From Glycine soja (lineage: Eukaryota > Streptophyta > Magnoliopsida > Fabales > Fabaceae), in assembly GCF_004193775.1 (NCBI RefSeq), contig NC_041011.1, forward strand, positions 43,097,167 to 43,161,166: 64,000 nucleotides of DNA. Reading direction: 5' to 3'. The notes beneath the pieces are model-generated. The model did no database searches. It was given only the letters and a program-made list of their open reading frames with translations, and had not been told where the DNA came from. Position numbers and translations under genes: made by a program. This document shows, piece after piece, positions 12,719 to 26,100 of the stretch (the stretch's first letter is position 1; each line of letters begins with the position of its first letter).

Positions 12719-13640
12719 CTACATACTGGTCAAGCATGCCAGTGTTACTACTACACTGCACAAAAGAGAAGTTAAAGCTCCAAGACAAAGAGCTAAGCTA
12801 CGACCAAACCAAAAAATTAATGTCATGAACCATAGACTTCCAATCAGCAATATGTTGTCTGAAAATACAATTGTTCTTCTCCTTCCATAGACGAAAAAAT
12901 GACAGCACTCCAAATAACCTTCCAAATTTGACACTCGGCATGTGTTCTACCCATGTTCGAATGCAACCAAAAGTGACCAACTAGTGAATTTGGAAAAACA
13001 ATAGCAAAATCTTGGGACATCCACCTTAGAAGCAACATCACAATGCATGAAAACATGATTTAAGGACACATCAAATCCGAATCCTCCACAATAATATTCC
13101 AACAACACAACTTGTCTTTTGTAGGCTGCATATGCACCCGAGGTGCTTTCCAACCACAACCATGAATCCTGAAACTCTTTATGAACCTTCAAGAAGGTTT
13201 AGCTATGAAATAAGCTCGCACTCCCATTCCAAAGATATTCTCCTCCACCTAAGCATCCAACTTCATCCATCCTCCCACCAATTCCCCATCTTTCCCACCA
13301 CCTCCTTCTTTTGATCAGAGATAAGGAATAATCTTGGAAAAAGATTTGTCAAGCTTTCCCCATCCACCCACACATCTTCCCAAAATTTAAGTTTATCCCC
13401 CACATCAATCTTCCACCGGGTTTCTTTTTTCACACCTATTTTGTCTATTAAGACCATCACATACCCTCTTCAAGTCTCTCTACCACAAGCTCTCCAAAGG
13501 TGATTTTTCCTCCCTCAAAAGAACATGTCAACCTTCATATGTTGAAGCTAACACATCTTACCACAAACCACCTTTTCAATGGAACAGATTCCACTTCCAC
13601 TTCCCCAAAATTGTTTCATTCAATCTCTCGATATCTTTCA
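12719..13640 (-). mobile_element. Decayed LINE (non-LTR retrotransposon) 3' part, zf-RVT region
   Basis: Read on the minus strand from 13640 downward, several overlapping short frames carry landmarks of the C-terminal zf-RVT region of plant L1-type LINE ORF2. About 13320-13420 reads FWEDVWVDGESLTNLFPRL; about 13130-13190 reads FQDSWLWLESTSGAYA; about 13020-13040 reads HVFMHCDVASKV; and about 12850-12900 reads LWKEKNNCIFRQ. The frames shift repeatedly, so this is a dead relic. The upstream reverse transcriptase and endonuclease parts were not seen. Confidence 0.7.
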
Positions 13641-15290
13641 CCCCTAGTCATTTTATTATTAAGCACAGTACCCCCTTAAAATGTTAGTTTTTAATTTCTA
13701 ATTTTTTATATTTTTTTTTACTTTTATTTTTGATATATTTATTCATTTTTTTAAAAATAAATTATGATATTTTTTTTTATTTTATACTTTTTAATTATTT
13801 CAACAATGATCATTATCCTTTTTAATTAAGAGTGAAAATATAAAACATTATTTTAAACCAAATAAAGTCTTAGACAAAATTTTCAAATGAGTCTAGTATA
13901 ATATATATTCTTCCAGTTTTTTTAGTAACAAGATCATTTATTTAAGTTTTCTAATCAAGTAGTTTTAATAGTTTATTCTCAATAAATAATATAATTAATT
14001 TCTTCAAACTATATTATAACATAATTATTCTCTTTTTTTCTTACTGAATCATACATAATTATTCTTAATAAGGTGAGATCTAAACAATCTTAATTTTGAA
14101 AAATAAATTTCAGTACTATCAACCATTGATATAAAATGAATGAGATCCAACGGTTTTGAATAGATTCCTTAGACTCTCTCTCTCTCACTGCAATTGCAAA
14201 GCAACAACATTCCTTTTCTCCACTTCGAAGCAACGCAACATTCTCTCTTTGCGAGGTTGAAGTCGTCGTCTTTCGATATCCGGTGGTGCATCCCTCTCTT
14301 CTTCAATTCGTTTTGTGTTTGTGTCTCCATTTGTTTCCTTCTTGAATTACTAGAATTCACCTTCATATAGTTCTAATTTTAGTTTATTGGTTTTTTTTTT
14401 TTGTTAATTTATTAATTTCATGCGGAAAAGCCTACTTCATTTCTCAATCGCGGATCCGTACTCAGACTGGTTAATCAATGCTAGGGTTTAGCTTGTGAAT
14501 CTTTGACTTCTCTCTGGATGAGTCGGATAGTTATTATTATTATGTGAAAAAAGTGAACCTGATTCCTTTCTGTTACTTCTAAACATCAGCAATTTTACTC
14601 TGAATTGTTCAAAAGTAGGCTGCTAATCAAGTACATGTGCTAAGAGTTTGTATTAGCTCATCTATATCATATGAGGTGTTGCTCCACCCGACGTCTGTTT
14701 AGTGGTGCAATCATTGGTTATTTTAATTTCCAAGTGCATTTATGAAAATAATTATGGTTGCAGCCCTAACTCTTTAGATGACTTGGCAACGTTGTGTGGG
14801 AAATAAAAGTTGAGAACTCAACACAACAATTACCAGAACCAAAATTGAGGTGAATTACATTGTTGAATTCATTTATTCACAGCTTATTTATTTATTTGCA
14901 ATTTTGTTTGTGATATAAGTGTTACTTAAAATAGCATTACATCTGTTGCAGCGGGGCAGGAAAGGTTCAGGACTGTAACCAGTTCTTACTTACTATAGGG
15001 GAGCACAAGGAATCATTCTAGGTAAGCAGAATTAATTTATGTACATAAGAATGTATGATTTTTTTATTCTTCTACATCAGATACTTCACTAGAATTTCTA
15101 TATGTACTTTGCATGTATTCATTTAATTTTCACAAAAAGTCACTTTCCTTTGTGAAAACTATTTAGTGCCAACTATGAGTATGAATACTACCTTGTTTGA
15201 TAACGTTATGCTTTGTTCATTTCTCTAATGTAAGTAGTGGGATTGGATGACTCCAAATTCAAACAGAGTCTGTTAGTCAAGGATCTCACC
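13641..15290 (+). other. Spacer, then probable TGD1 promoter and leader
   Basis: 13660-14100 is AT-rich and includes a block (about 13685-13815) resembling 29937-30075. From about 14165 the sequence changes to CT-rich, leader-like DNA. A donor at 14255 (GCGAG|GTTGA), an acceptor TTGCAG at 14946-14951 and a donor after 15021 (CTAG|GTAAGC) suggest a spliced 5' UTR with a middle exon of 14952-15021. These UTR exons are inferred from signals only. Confidence 0.4.
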
Positions 15291-16454
15291 ATGCAAACGA
15301 CATTGTTTAGTCATCCTCTATTCTGTTTCTCTTGCAGGTTTATACTTTTTCCCTTGATTTTTATAATATTATGTCTGTTTTCTAAAATTTATGTTTATTG
15401 AATGTAAAATGGAACAAAATTGTATCGCAGAAACATCAGTACAAATGGGAAGACTAAGTGCTCTGTAAAATTTCGTACATCATACCCCTCTCAACTGGAT
15501 CGGAAATGTGAATTCAATGGGATACCTCATGTTTATAATTCTCCCAGCCCCATAAAACCAAACAGATTGTTTGTGCTTCATAACACAGGTGACAGCCATC
15601 TATCTGCTTTTACGGTAGATGATGAAATGAACACAAACCATGCTCCAAATGGCACATCACCAACATTTCTCAGCAACTGGTCACCTCCAAGGTACCTGTG
15701 GAGGGGGTTGTCAGTTTTAATCCTGGCAGGGCAGGTGATTGTCAAGACTCTAAAGGGAAAGATTCATTGGAGGAACACTCTTCAACAACTGGAGAGAGTT
15801 GGTCCTAAATCAGTTGGAGTGTGTCTTTTAACTTCAGCTTTTGTGGGCATGGCCTTCACGATTCAATTTGTAAGAGAGTTCACCAGGTTGGGATTGAATA
15901 GATCGGTAGGTGGGGTTTTAGCTCTGGCTTTCTCAAGGGAGCTAAGTCCTGTGGTTACAGCAATTGTGGTTGCAGGGCGCATTGGAAGTGCTTTTGCAGC
16001 TGAGTTAGGAACTATGCAGGTTTCTGAGCAAACTGATACATTAAGAGTTCTTGGTTCAGACCCTGTTGATTATCTGGTGACACCAAGAGTGTTAGCCACT
16101 TGTATTGCGTTACCCCTTTTGACCCTGTTGTGTTTTACATTAGGGATGGCATCTAGTGCCCTTCTTGCTGATGGTGTTTATGGGGTGAGCATCAACATTA
16201 TCTTGGATTCAGCTCAGCGAGCTCTCAGATCATGGGATATTATTAGTGCAATGATCAAGTCACAGGTTTTTGGTGCTATCATATCTATTGTGAGTTGTGC
16301 ATGGGGAGTAACAACTTTGGGAGGTGCTAAAGGTGTTGGAGAATCAACAACGTCAGCTGTGGTTATTTCTCTTGTCGGCGTGTTCATTGCTGATTTTGCT
16401 CTTTCTTATGTTTTCTTCCAAGGAGCAGGAGATCAGCTAAAGAATTGCATTTAA
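15291..16454 (+). CDS. TGD1: TGD1: chloroplast inner-envelope lipid-transfer permease (MlaE family)
   Basis: Permease subunit of the TGD1-TGD2-TGD3 ABC-type complex, which brings ER-derived lipid precursors across the inner chloroplast envelope for galactolipid synthesis. Exons are 15291-15337 and 15431-16454; the codon AG|A is split and the join gives 356 residues. The first exon encodes MQTTLFSHPLFCFSC, the start of a transit peptide, and the mature domain begins near WSPPRYLWRGLSVL. The MlaE/YrbE-type permease region covers about residues 105-350: GVCLLTSAFVGMAFTIQF, the conserved cytosolic helix ELGTMQVSEQTDTLRVLGSD, then several membrane helices (CIALPLLTLLCFTLGMASS, AIISIVSCAWGVTTLGGAKG, VISLVGVFIADFALSYVFF). 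An upstream in-frame ATG at 15420 lies in the intron and is not the start. Length and motifs fit the family. Confidence 0.94.
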
Positions 16455-19400
16455 GCAACTAATGTTGTCTCTGCAATTTTGCTCATATGTACAAAGTGAA
16501 TGGTATGAATTTTCTATAAGTGCTGTGATAAAATATTTAGAATTTGGATCAGGTGCATTGGTCTTGTTCTTTTCTAAGTTATGGATTGCAAGACTTATTA
16601 TTTGTACCCATTTTTGTATGACTTGGTGTCCTTCAAACATGGTAAAGGTGTTTATTTTTCCTTCAAATGTGCATTATTCTAATAATTCAGTAAGCTACAA
16701 TGACCTGGTATTTTTATTTTGTTAAAGAGGCTATAATGTTATTATCCAGCTGATGGCCAATTTGTAACGAGCTTAGGGTGCCTACTGCATTTGTTTCATG
16801 AAAAACCCAAGTAGGAATGAAGGCCCCTCAGTGAACTGATGGAGTTCCAACTCTAGGAATTGACCTGATGAGCAAGTCTATATCCTCTCGTTTATGTGAT
16901 GATCTGATGGCTTCAAAACCATTAGCAAGCATACGGATTATCCTAGATAATCTTGTAACAATGATGAGTCCTTCCTCACTTTTTAACCACTAGATGCTGA
17001 GCTGCCTTAGAATCTTATTCAATAATAACTTTGGGAAATTTCATCTCCATAGCCATGGTAATACCAAAGAAACCCCAAAACTCCGGCAGAGTGAAAGCAA
17101 GAACTGGGTTTGCAGGAAAACAGTTGGCAAACTACTGTTTCTAGTAATACCACCAGTCTACAAGCCATATAGTCCCCTTTTCCATCAATATTTAATTGCA
17201 ACCGCCGCAAACCTAAACTGCATGTTGAGCCTTCAGCAGATGAACATATAAGGTGCTTCCTCAAGATACAAAATTAAATGTCTTCATAAGCACAAGGTTA
17301 TCGAAAAATCAGTCTCTACATATTGTGGCCAAGGAAGCAAGGAATGTTTAGGACCAACTTTCATTTAAATTCAAGCTAGTTGAGACAACCAAAATAGACG
17401 GAAATCCAATCAATATATCATGTTATATGGTTTATTTACCGAGGTTATATTTGGACATTTGATGGTGAGTAGTGAAATGGGATGGAACAAAATGGAATTT
17501 AAGTTACCATTCCATTGTTTAGATATTTTTATGATTGATTTCAAATGAATCCATTTTGACTCTGGTCATGTTTCCTATTATTAGAGGCTTGGATTTCTCA
17601 CAAGTTACATGTGGAATAGAATATTTTTCCAATTTTAATATGGTCATTTCGTTTTTTCTTCTTAGCTTTGATTTGTGTAACAGTCAGTTCTTATTGAAGT
17701 ATTTTGCTTCAAGATTAATGTTGTGTGGTATGTTTTAGTTGTGATTTCACTGGCATATGAACATTTCATTTTAGAGTTATTTGTGAAATATAATATGGAC
17801 TACATTATTATATCAATCCTATGCTATGCTAGAGTTCTTTGTGGAAAATTTTAGTTGTTCTTAAATATTGAGGATAATAACAATCACTAAAGCCTTGGTG
17901 AAGTTGGTTCTAAAGATGATGAGATTGGTTCCATAGATCAAGCAACATTACTGTGTTTTGTCAAAAATCAATTGTAAAGTGTAAACTACCCATTGTGCCC
18001 AAACCTCTCTCTACTAGCCCTGTTATTGACTTGGTCATGATTTTCATCTATGCAAAGGAAAGATGCTTAATCATGATTTGTCATGCCGGAGAAATCATCT
18101 GAGCGATTATGAATTCTGTTTCATACTCACCATTGGCTCAATTTTGCTTATTATGTTTGTAAATGATGAGTGATAATGTTCTCCACATCACCATGGTTTG
18201 GTTCTGGAATTTAAACGTTTATTTGGATAAAGATGCATGACAATGGCTGTTGAACAATGATTGAAGTTCTTCATACAGAGAGAATAACACTGGAAATTCA
18301 AAACAAATTATGGACCTAAACCCTTTTTCTGGCATTTTAATTATTTCATGAAATCTAGGAGATACAAGCTACAACCATCATAAAAAAAAACTATCATGAA
18401 ATACAATACTCGTAATCTCCCATGACATCTAACGCTATTTGTATGAGAAGAAATGATCAAGTCTTCACGCAATACTGCAAGGATTCAAGCCTCAATTACT
18501 AATTTCAAAATTGGCAATTCTTCACACAATCCTATCAAGGATCAACCATGATTCTAGAATTGATAATTGAACCTGATTGTCAACTGATCATGAACTAGTT
18601 GGTGGAGATTAAACCGGTTTAACTTCTTTTTCCCCTACAACTAGTAAAAAACTTTTTCAATTGTGCTTGTCAGGTTGTTTGATCGCTAATTCATTGAAAA
18701 AAAGAAAAAAAAAATTCAACCTCTTCTTTATTAACTTGTTGAACTAGATACGAGTCTCCTTAAAAAATCACATTACTATATTAGATACGAGACAAATGAG
18801 AACATGCAATGCATCATTAATGATAAAAAAAATTAAACACAGACATTTTCATCTACATGCCCGTTTGTTTTATATTTTCCGAAATCTAAGCCCACCTTAA
18901 AATTAAAAAGAGGAATGATCCGCATTTTGCTGAATGATGTGCCAGCTCAACTAAATTGCAAACAGACCGGCACTACATACATCTCTTAAATATTTTATTA
19001 TGAAAATGTATATTATATTAAATATATACCTAAAAAAAGTAACAACATGATAACATGGATACCCTAACAACTTCGACACAATTGAGGGAAAATTCAAAAC
19101 ATACGTGGGTACACAGAATTATCTAGACAGGTGGGAAAATATAGAAATAAACAACAAATTGTGTTTACTATTAAAAGGAGATTGAACAAATATGAGAAAA
19201 AATAATTAATATAGTTGAAAATAAAAAAAATAAAAATATTATAAAAAAATGTCCCTCTATGCGTAGGACTCGCTTTTCTTTTTCAGTTCTGGTATTTCCT
19301 TCAATTCTACTTTTCCTTTTCTTAGCCTCTCAGTTTTTCAACCTTTGACCCTTTCATTCCAATCAATTGAAAAATCAATCACAATCACTTTCCTCTTCCA

Positions 19401-20171
19401 TCCATTACACATACCAATTTCGCGTTTCCATTTTTTTTTCAAATGGGTCCCACTCCATCGTCTATCAGTTTTATTGGGCCCAATTAATTGGTCATCTTTT
19501 TCGTTGATATCATTCCAAGTTAGCTTTTTTTTTTTTTCTCTTCTGTCGTTCTGGATTTGAATTGCATTAATTAACTGGTTCGGTTAATTTTCTGGTTATT
19601 TCTTATTCATTATTTAATTTTCCAACACTTGTTTTCTTTTGATCACTTTGTTTATAGCTGAGTTCAGCTTTATCAAGTTTTTTCTAAGTGTTGGTTTATG
19701 CTTTTCTTCTACCATTTGCATGCATTTAGCTGTTTCCTCTAGAATCTGGATATCTGGTTTCTTCTTTCTGACATCATCATTCCACTCGGTAGCTTTTGTC
19801 TCTTACCTTAAAATATTTTTTTCATTGATGTCAATGTTCTATTTGAGTTCTGATTTATTAGTTAAGAAAAAGAAGAAGAAGAATTAGAATTAGTCTCACT
19901 CTGTTTTTTGTTTCTTGTTTGGGGTGTTAAAGAATATGTCTTCAATAAGAATGCATGGTGCATTGGCATCACAATTTATTTTGGTTTTGTTATTTCTGGC
20001 ATCATGTGTTGTTTGTTCCTTTGTTTGTTACTATGTTGGGTAAATGTGTCTGGAATGTTTTAGAACATCTCATTTTTGTCTAATTTTTGTTCTGTGTTCA
20101 GGTTTCATCATTTAGAGTGAGTCAGCACTCAGCATAGCTGCCAAGAATAGCAGTGGTGTTTTCTTGTGAAG
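16455..20171 (+). other. Spacer and probable spliced leader of the NT-C2 gene
   Basis: 16455-19250 holds the TGD1 3' UTR and AT-rich spacer; no gene was recognised. From about 19260 the sequence becomes CT-rich and leader-like, and an acceptor (TGTTCAG at about 20095-20101) precedes the NT-C2 start at 20172. This suggests a 5' UTR intron of roughly 0.5 kb. Open frames at 19345-19560 and 19639-19887 are hydrophobic translations of T-rich DNA and were not accepted. Confidence 0.45.
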
Positions 20172-23100
20172 ATGGTACTGGGATTAAGATCAAAGAGTAG
20201 AAAACGTGTTTCAATCCAAGTTCACTACATCATCCATGTTCTGGAGATCAAGCCGTGGCCACCTTCACAATCACTGAGATCTGTTCAATCAGTATTTCTG
20301 CAATGGGAAAATGGTGATAAAAATTCTGGGTCTCTGCCATCCACTGCTGGCAATGGGAAAATTGAATTTAATGAATCTTTCAGGCTTTCAGTGCTTATGT
20401 GTAGAGAAGCATCCAAGAAAGGCAAACACCCTGAAAGTTTCCAGAAGAACTGCTTAGAGTTTTACTTGTATGACAAGACAGTAAAGAGTCAACTGTTGGG
20501 ATCTGCCATAGTAAACCTTGCAGATTTTGGAATTATTAAGGAAACTAAAGCCTTAAGCATTGTGTTTAACTGCAAGAAGAGTTTCAGGAATTCTTCACAA
20601 CCATTTCTTTATGTTACTATTCAGCCATTTGATATAGAGAGTTCCAGCTCATCACCAAGCAGCAGCTTATCAAAAGAATTGTCACTAGAGAAGGAAGGAA
20701 GCGAATCTGTATCACAGTCACTAAAAGATGATGACGATCTTGAAATTGCCTCTTTTACTGATGATGACAGTGATGACATCCCTTCAAATACCTCCCAAAC
20801 TAGCAGATCTGCTTCAGAGATTACTGGAGGTTTGCCCTCTCTAAATGAAAAAAGTACTGAAGTTTTTTTATCTTCTAATTGTGCATAATGCAAATAGATC
20901 AAACGATCAACTCTTTTGCAAAGGGATTGTTTTTTTACATTTTATGGACATTATCAGATCATTGTTACAATTCTTTAGTAATTGACTTCAAATTCTTGCT
21001 GTCACCTTATTGAGCTGAATTTTTCTCAACAAAAAACCGCTATGATGCTTTACTTTTGGTTACGTTATTGATCGTTTTCCTAATTATTTTTGGTATGCAT
21101 TGATCATATACATCAGCATGCTTATTGTGTTTAGTTGTTAATTGGTGTACAGTATGATTGTGAAGGTATGTATAAATGCATTGGACATTGGTATGTAGTA
21201 TGATTGTGATTTGTGAAGGTATGCATACATGCAATGGTATGCAGTATGCTGCTGCAATTCATGTTCTTTTGATCTTACTGTATTCAGGATATGATATGAC
21301 ATTATTATACTAAATTTGTACGCTCTTAAGGTTGGTTTTAAATTGTTAATTTAGCTCCAACATAAATGACCAAATATTTGAACTCCAAATCTGTTGACAG
21401 GTAATCCTTTTTAAAGTTTAAGTAGATATATAGGGAAGGAACTAGATAGAACTATGCAGACTTGTTACTGATGATGCAGTTTTTCTATTGATTATCTGAT
21501 CTCTAGACCAATAATAATTTATACAGAAACACAATTGTCTACTTCTGCCATATTAATAGCCTGCTTCCATTTGATTTCAGACAGCACCAAAATCAGCAGA
21601 GGAAGAGAAGGATCTCATGGAGAATTTGTTCTACCCTCGGAAAGTACTACTGCTAGCTTAAATGGAAACACAGAGGGTGAACCATCCACACAATTCAGTG
21701 GCATCAATTCTCCCTCTTCGTCTACAGTTCTGAGCTCAGATGTGGGAATTGCTGCCCATGGAAGGCCTTTATTACCTAAAATCTCCGAGGAAATTGTTAA
21801 ACTTGCTGATGCAAGTTCTGAAATTCAAAAAAGCATTCAACAATATTCTCCTTCATACATTTCATCAAGTATGAAACCCAACTTTGAAAGATCTTTACAG
21901 CCTCAAGTGACTCAAGAGGATAGCATGACTCAAGAAGATGGCACAAGAGATCAGAGATTTAATAAAGATTCTCTGGAGAAAGTTAGTAATGTTTCTAAAA
22001 CTGGAGTTCTGGATGACAAAGAGAAAATGAAGGAGGGAAGGAAAGGACAAGAACAGTTTACTATGAGGAATGAACTTTTAGAAAATGAGCTCGTTAAGAA
22101 TTCATCTGATGATGGTTCTATAAAGAAAGGGAAATTCAATAGTACTACTCTTCTGCTAAACAAGAAAACACATGAACATCCAATGAGTATTTTGATGAAT
22201 GATAAAACAGAGGATGTGACAAATGTGAAGTCTCCTCCACAATCTTCTGAGAACTATGGGATGTTCATCAGCAATCAGAACTTTGAAAGATCTTTACAGT
22301 CTCAAGTGACTCAAGAGGATAGCATGACTCAAGAAGATGGCACAAGAGATCGGAGATTTAATAATGATTCTCTGGAAAAAGTTAGCAGTGTTTCTAAAAC
22401 TGGAGTTATGGATGACAAAGAGAAAATGAAGAAGGGAAGGAAAGGACAAGAACAGTTTACTATGAGGAATGAACTTTTAGAGAATGAGCTCGTTAGTAAT
22501 TTATCTGACGATGGTTCTACAAAGAAAGGGAAATTCAATAGTACTACTTTTCTGCTAAACAAGAAAACACATGAACATCCAACAAGTATTTTGATTGATG
22601 ATAAAACAGTGGACGTGACAAATGTAAAGTCTCCTCCACAATCTGCTGAGAACTATGGGATGTTCAGCAGCAATCAGACCCATATTCAGGCAGAGGAAAT
22701 TAATACCACAAATGATGTTCATGTTGGTACTTCTTGCCATGAAGATGTTAATGTGAATGGAAGCTTTCTTAACAATGAAACTGAATTGAAGGCTGAAGTT
22801 GAAATGCTTCAAGAAGAGCTAAGGGAAGCTGCTGCTCTTGAAGTTTCAATGTACTCAGTTATTGCTGAACATGGTAGCTCATCAAACAAGGTCCATGCAC
22901 CTGCTCGACGCCTTTCTAGATTCTATTTCCATGCTTGTAGAGTTGGGTCCCCAGATACAATGGCTAGTGCAGCCCAGAGTGCTGTCTCAGGATTTGTTTT
23001 GGTTTCTAAGGCATGTGGAAATGATGTTCCAAGGTATATAAAACTCAATTTCATAATTTGTTTAACTATGCTGAAATGACATAAAGTTCAGGAGCATATA

Positions 23101-26100
23101 ATTGAAGATATTGTTCTTCTGAATCTAAAGTGCAGCAAAAATCTTCGATAAAAGCTGAACCTAATATAACTAACTTCCTTTTCTGACATAAGGAGATTTA
23201 TCTTCGAGAATCTGCTACAGTGCTTTCTTGTCTATTGAAGTTTGAGCGTGCAAAAAAATTAAGATTGTGAATGAATGTAGGAGAAAGTTGGGGAAGCAAC
23301 TTTTGAAGAGATGATTGATACTCATCTAAGGTGACTTGGTGCTGTCCAACAAAGGCTCCAATAATGAAAATGGATCAAATGAACTAAATTAAAATTTTAG
23401 AATAGGTAAAGGAAGAAAACTTTATGAAAAATCATTAAGAATGCATTGATCTAAGATGCTAAATGGAATTCTTTTCGCTTATGTAAAAAATTGGCTTTTT
23501 CTTGAACACAATGGCATTGTTTGGCTAATGTAGCCAACCTCAACTAATGGGACAAGGCTCAACTGTTGTATCTACTGAAATTTGATTGATTTAACATCAT
23601 TTTCAAAAAGACCTGTTGATACTTTTCATTACGCTTATTTATTTTGTACCATTTCTTAACAGACTTCTTAATCATGAATAGGTTGACATTTTGGTTCTCA
23701 AATTTAATATTGCTGAGAGCAATTGTGAGCAAAGAAGTTGAACGTGATGGAAATGGTAACACTCTTCACAAAGAAGAAAAACCTTTTCATAGCTGGGAGG
23801 ATCCAGAAACATTTTTAGTTGCATTGGAAAAGGTTGAAGCATGGATATTCTCTCGAATTGTTGAGTCTGTGTGGTGGCAGGTTGAATCCTAACCCTTCAT
23901 TTTCTTCTATTTCTTCTGATTCTTCTGCATCTTGATCTCCACTCTGTAAACTTTGATCTGAAACTGAACCACTTGCACTTTTTCCTAATATTTTTTCTGT
24001 GTTTGTTGTCCCCAGACTCTTACACCATATATGCAATCTGCAGCTGCTAAGAGCTCTAGCTCTAGGAAAGCCTATGAGAAAAGATATCGTGTTGGTGATC
24101 AAGATCAGGGAAATTTTTCTATTGATTTATGGAAAAGAGCTTTCAAGGATGCATGTGAAAGGATTTGCCCTCTTCGAGCTGGAGGGCATGAGTGCGGCTG
24201 CTTGCCTGTGATAGCTAGATTGGTACAATTTGACATTGATATTTCTTGATGCAATGTATTGCAATGCTGGATTTCGTGATATTCTTCTTTTTATACATGC
24301 ACGGATGTAGATGTATATGTAGTTATATAATATGAAAAAACATATAGCTTGATACCTTTGTCACTGGTGGATAAACCTTCTCTTGAAATGTTGGAAGTTA
24401 TGATTAGGGGGTATTTGTTTAAAAGGACAAAATCATTTATTCTCTAAATTTATATAGGGGATAGAGGGGACGGGGGTGTTGATGTGCATGTGAAGATGAT
24501 AGTATACATAAATTAAAAGCTAAAATAGAAACCACGAGAGGAAAGTGCTGCTCTTTTGTCAGGTAGGAGAAAATTAATGTAACTTTTGCCATTCCTTTAT
24601 GAAGATGGTGGTGTCTTAGGCTTACTGCCGTCTTTACTCTTTACTTTGGTATATCATTGTACTCTTTAGAGCTTATCTACTCCAAACCTTAAAGTATCTT
24701 CATGTTGCTTTTCTCTTTTATTTTTAACAATCAACATATGCGATATAGGTTTCTGTCTATGACTAATTTTTGGGGGTTGGATTGTGTGCTGTTATTTATA
24801 GTTGACTATTTGTACTTTATTATGTAGGCAGATGGTATTGAATGCCTTTATAGACTGTACCAGTACCCTGTGGTTCCTTTTTATTGTTGTTAGAGAGAGA
24901 GAGAGAGAGGGCGGGGGAGGGGGGAATCATTTTCCAGCCAACAACGACATCCTAAGCTTCTGGTTGATTGGGTTATTAACATGGAATAGACCCTCTTTGA
25001 CCAAGCGGTTTGGGGTGGAATGGAAATAGGCTAGTTTAAACAAGGTTTTACTTAAATAAGGCTAGCCTGTTTAAAAAATCCAAGGCTAAGCCTAGCCTGT
25101 TTGTTACCTGTCATAAGCTTTTTTTTAGTCTAGTTGACCTTTTTGAAAGTTTTTTGGTTTGACCTCTTAATCTACCTAAAAGCCTACTTCATATTAGTGT
25201 ATTATGTAGGTCTGACCTATCTTTAAATAGACTAATCGACTAATAGGCAAATTAAAAAAAACTCTTATGTAAAAGTGCAAAACAAATTATAAACTATGAA
25301 AATTAGAACTACTTCTAAAAGTATGAGATAGAGGTAGAAATAGGTAGACTAGACTTTATAAGAGTTGAGTCTAACTTGTTTATATGATGTAAGCATACTT
25401 AATTAAATAGGTTAGCTTTTTGGTAAAAAAAAAAAAAGGTTGGCCTTTTAGGCCTTAAAGGCTTTTTGAATGACCTAATATTCAGCCTTTTTTTTAAAAA
25501 AAAATGGGCAGCTGCAGTCATGGATGAGTACTGCATCCCAACTATGTTGGCACCCACTACCACAGCCATCCTCAACCAGCCAAAAATTCAGCCTTTTTAA
25601 CCAAATAAACTTTTATAAAAGTCTTAGCCTAGTTTATTTACAAAGAAGGCTTAGTCTGGCTTGGGCTTGATGTAGGATAGGCCATAGACAGTGGTCTGGC
25701 CTATTTCTATCCCTACATGTGGTAATGTCAGTTATTCATAATATATAAATTGAACTTTCACATTAGAAGTTCTTTATCCATGTTCAGTAGGAGGAGAACC
25801 CACTTGTTAGAGATAAAAACTGTTCTGGACCTGCTTTTGGGTTGATTTGATTCTTGATAGTTGAGGGAAACATAGGCTTTTCCATCTGTTTATTCTTTAT
25901 TATTTACTTCTGGTCAATATTTTGTGAATGTAGAAATATTATATCATCCATTTATTCTTGAAAAGTTCCAGGTTGTATAGATGCACATGTTTTTGTTTTC
26001 TCTGAATGATAATATGAGCTATTTGTTCTTATCTTAAAAGGACAAAAAATAAAATAAAATGTAGCCTGGTTGAAATTGGACTGTTCTTGTGGTTGTAGGT

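Noticed and set aside
19345..19887. Two hydrophobic frames before the NT-C2 gene
   Set aside because: T-rich leader/intron DNA gives Phe/Leu/Ser-rich translations that mimic membrane proteins; no conserved motif.
22329..22562. Paired minus-strand frames (also 21951-22163) that look like homologous proteins
   Set aside because: They are the antisense of the two copies of the 399-bp duplication, hence their similarity.
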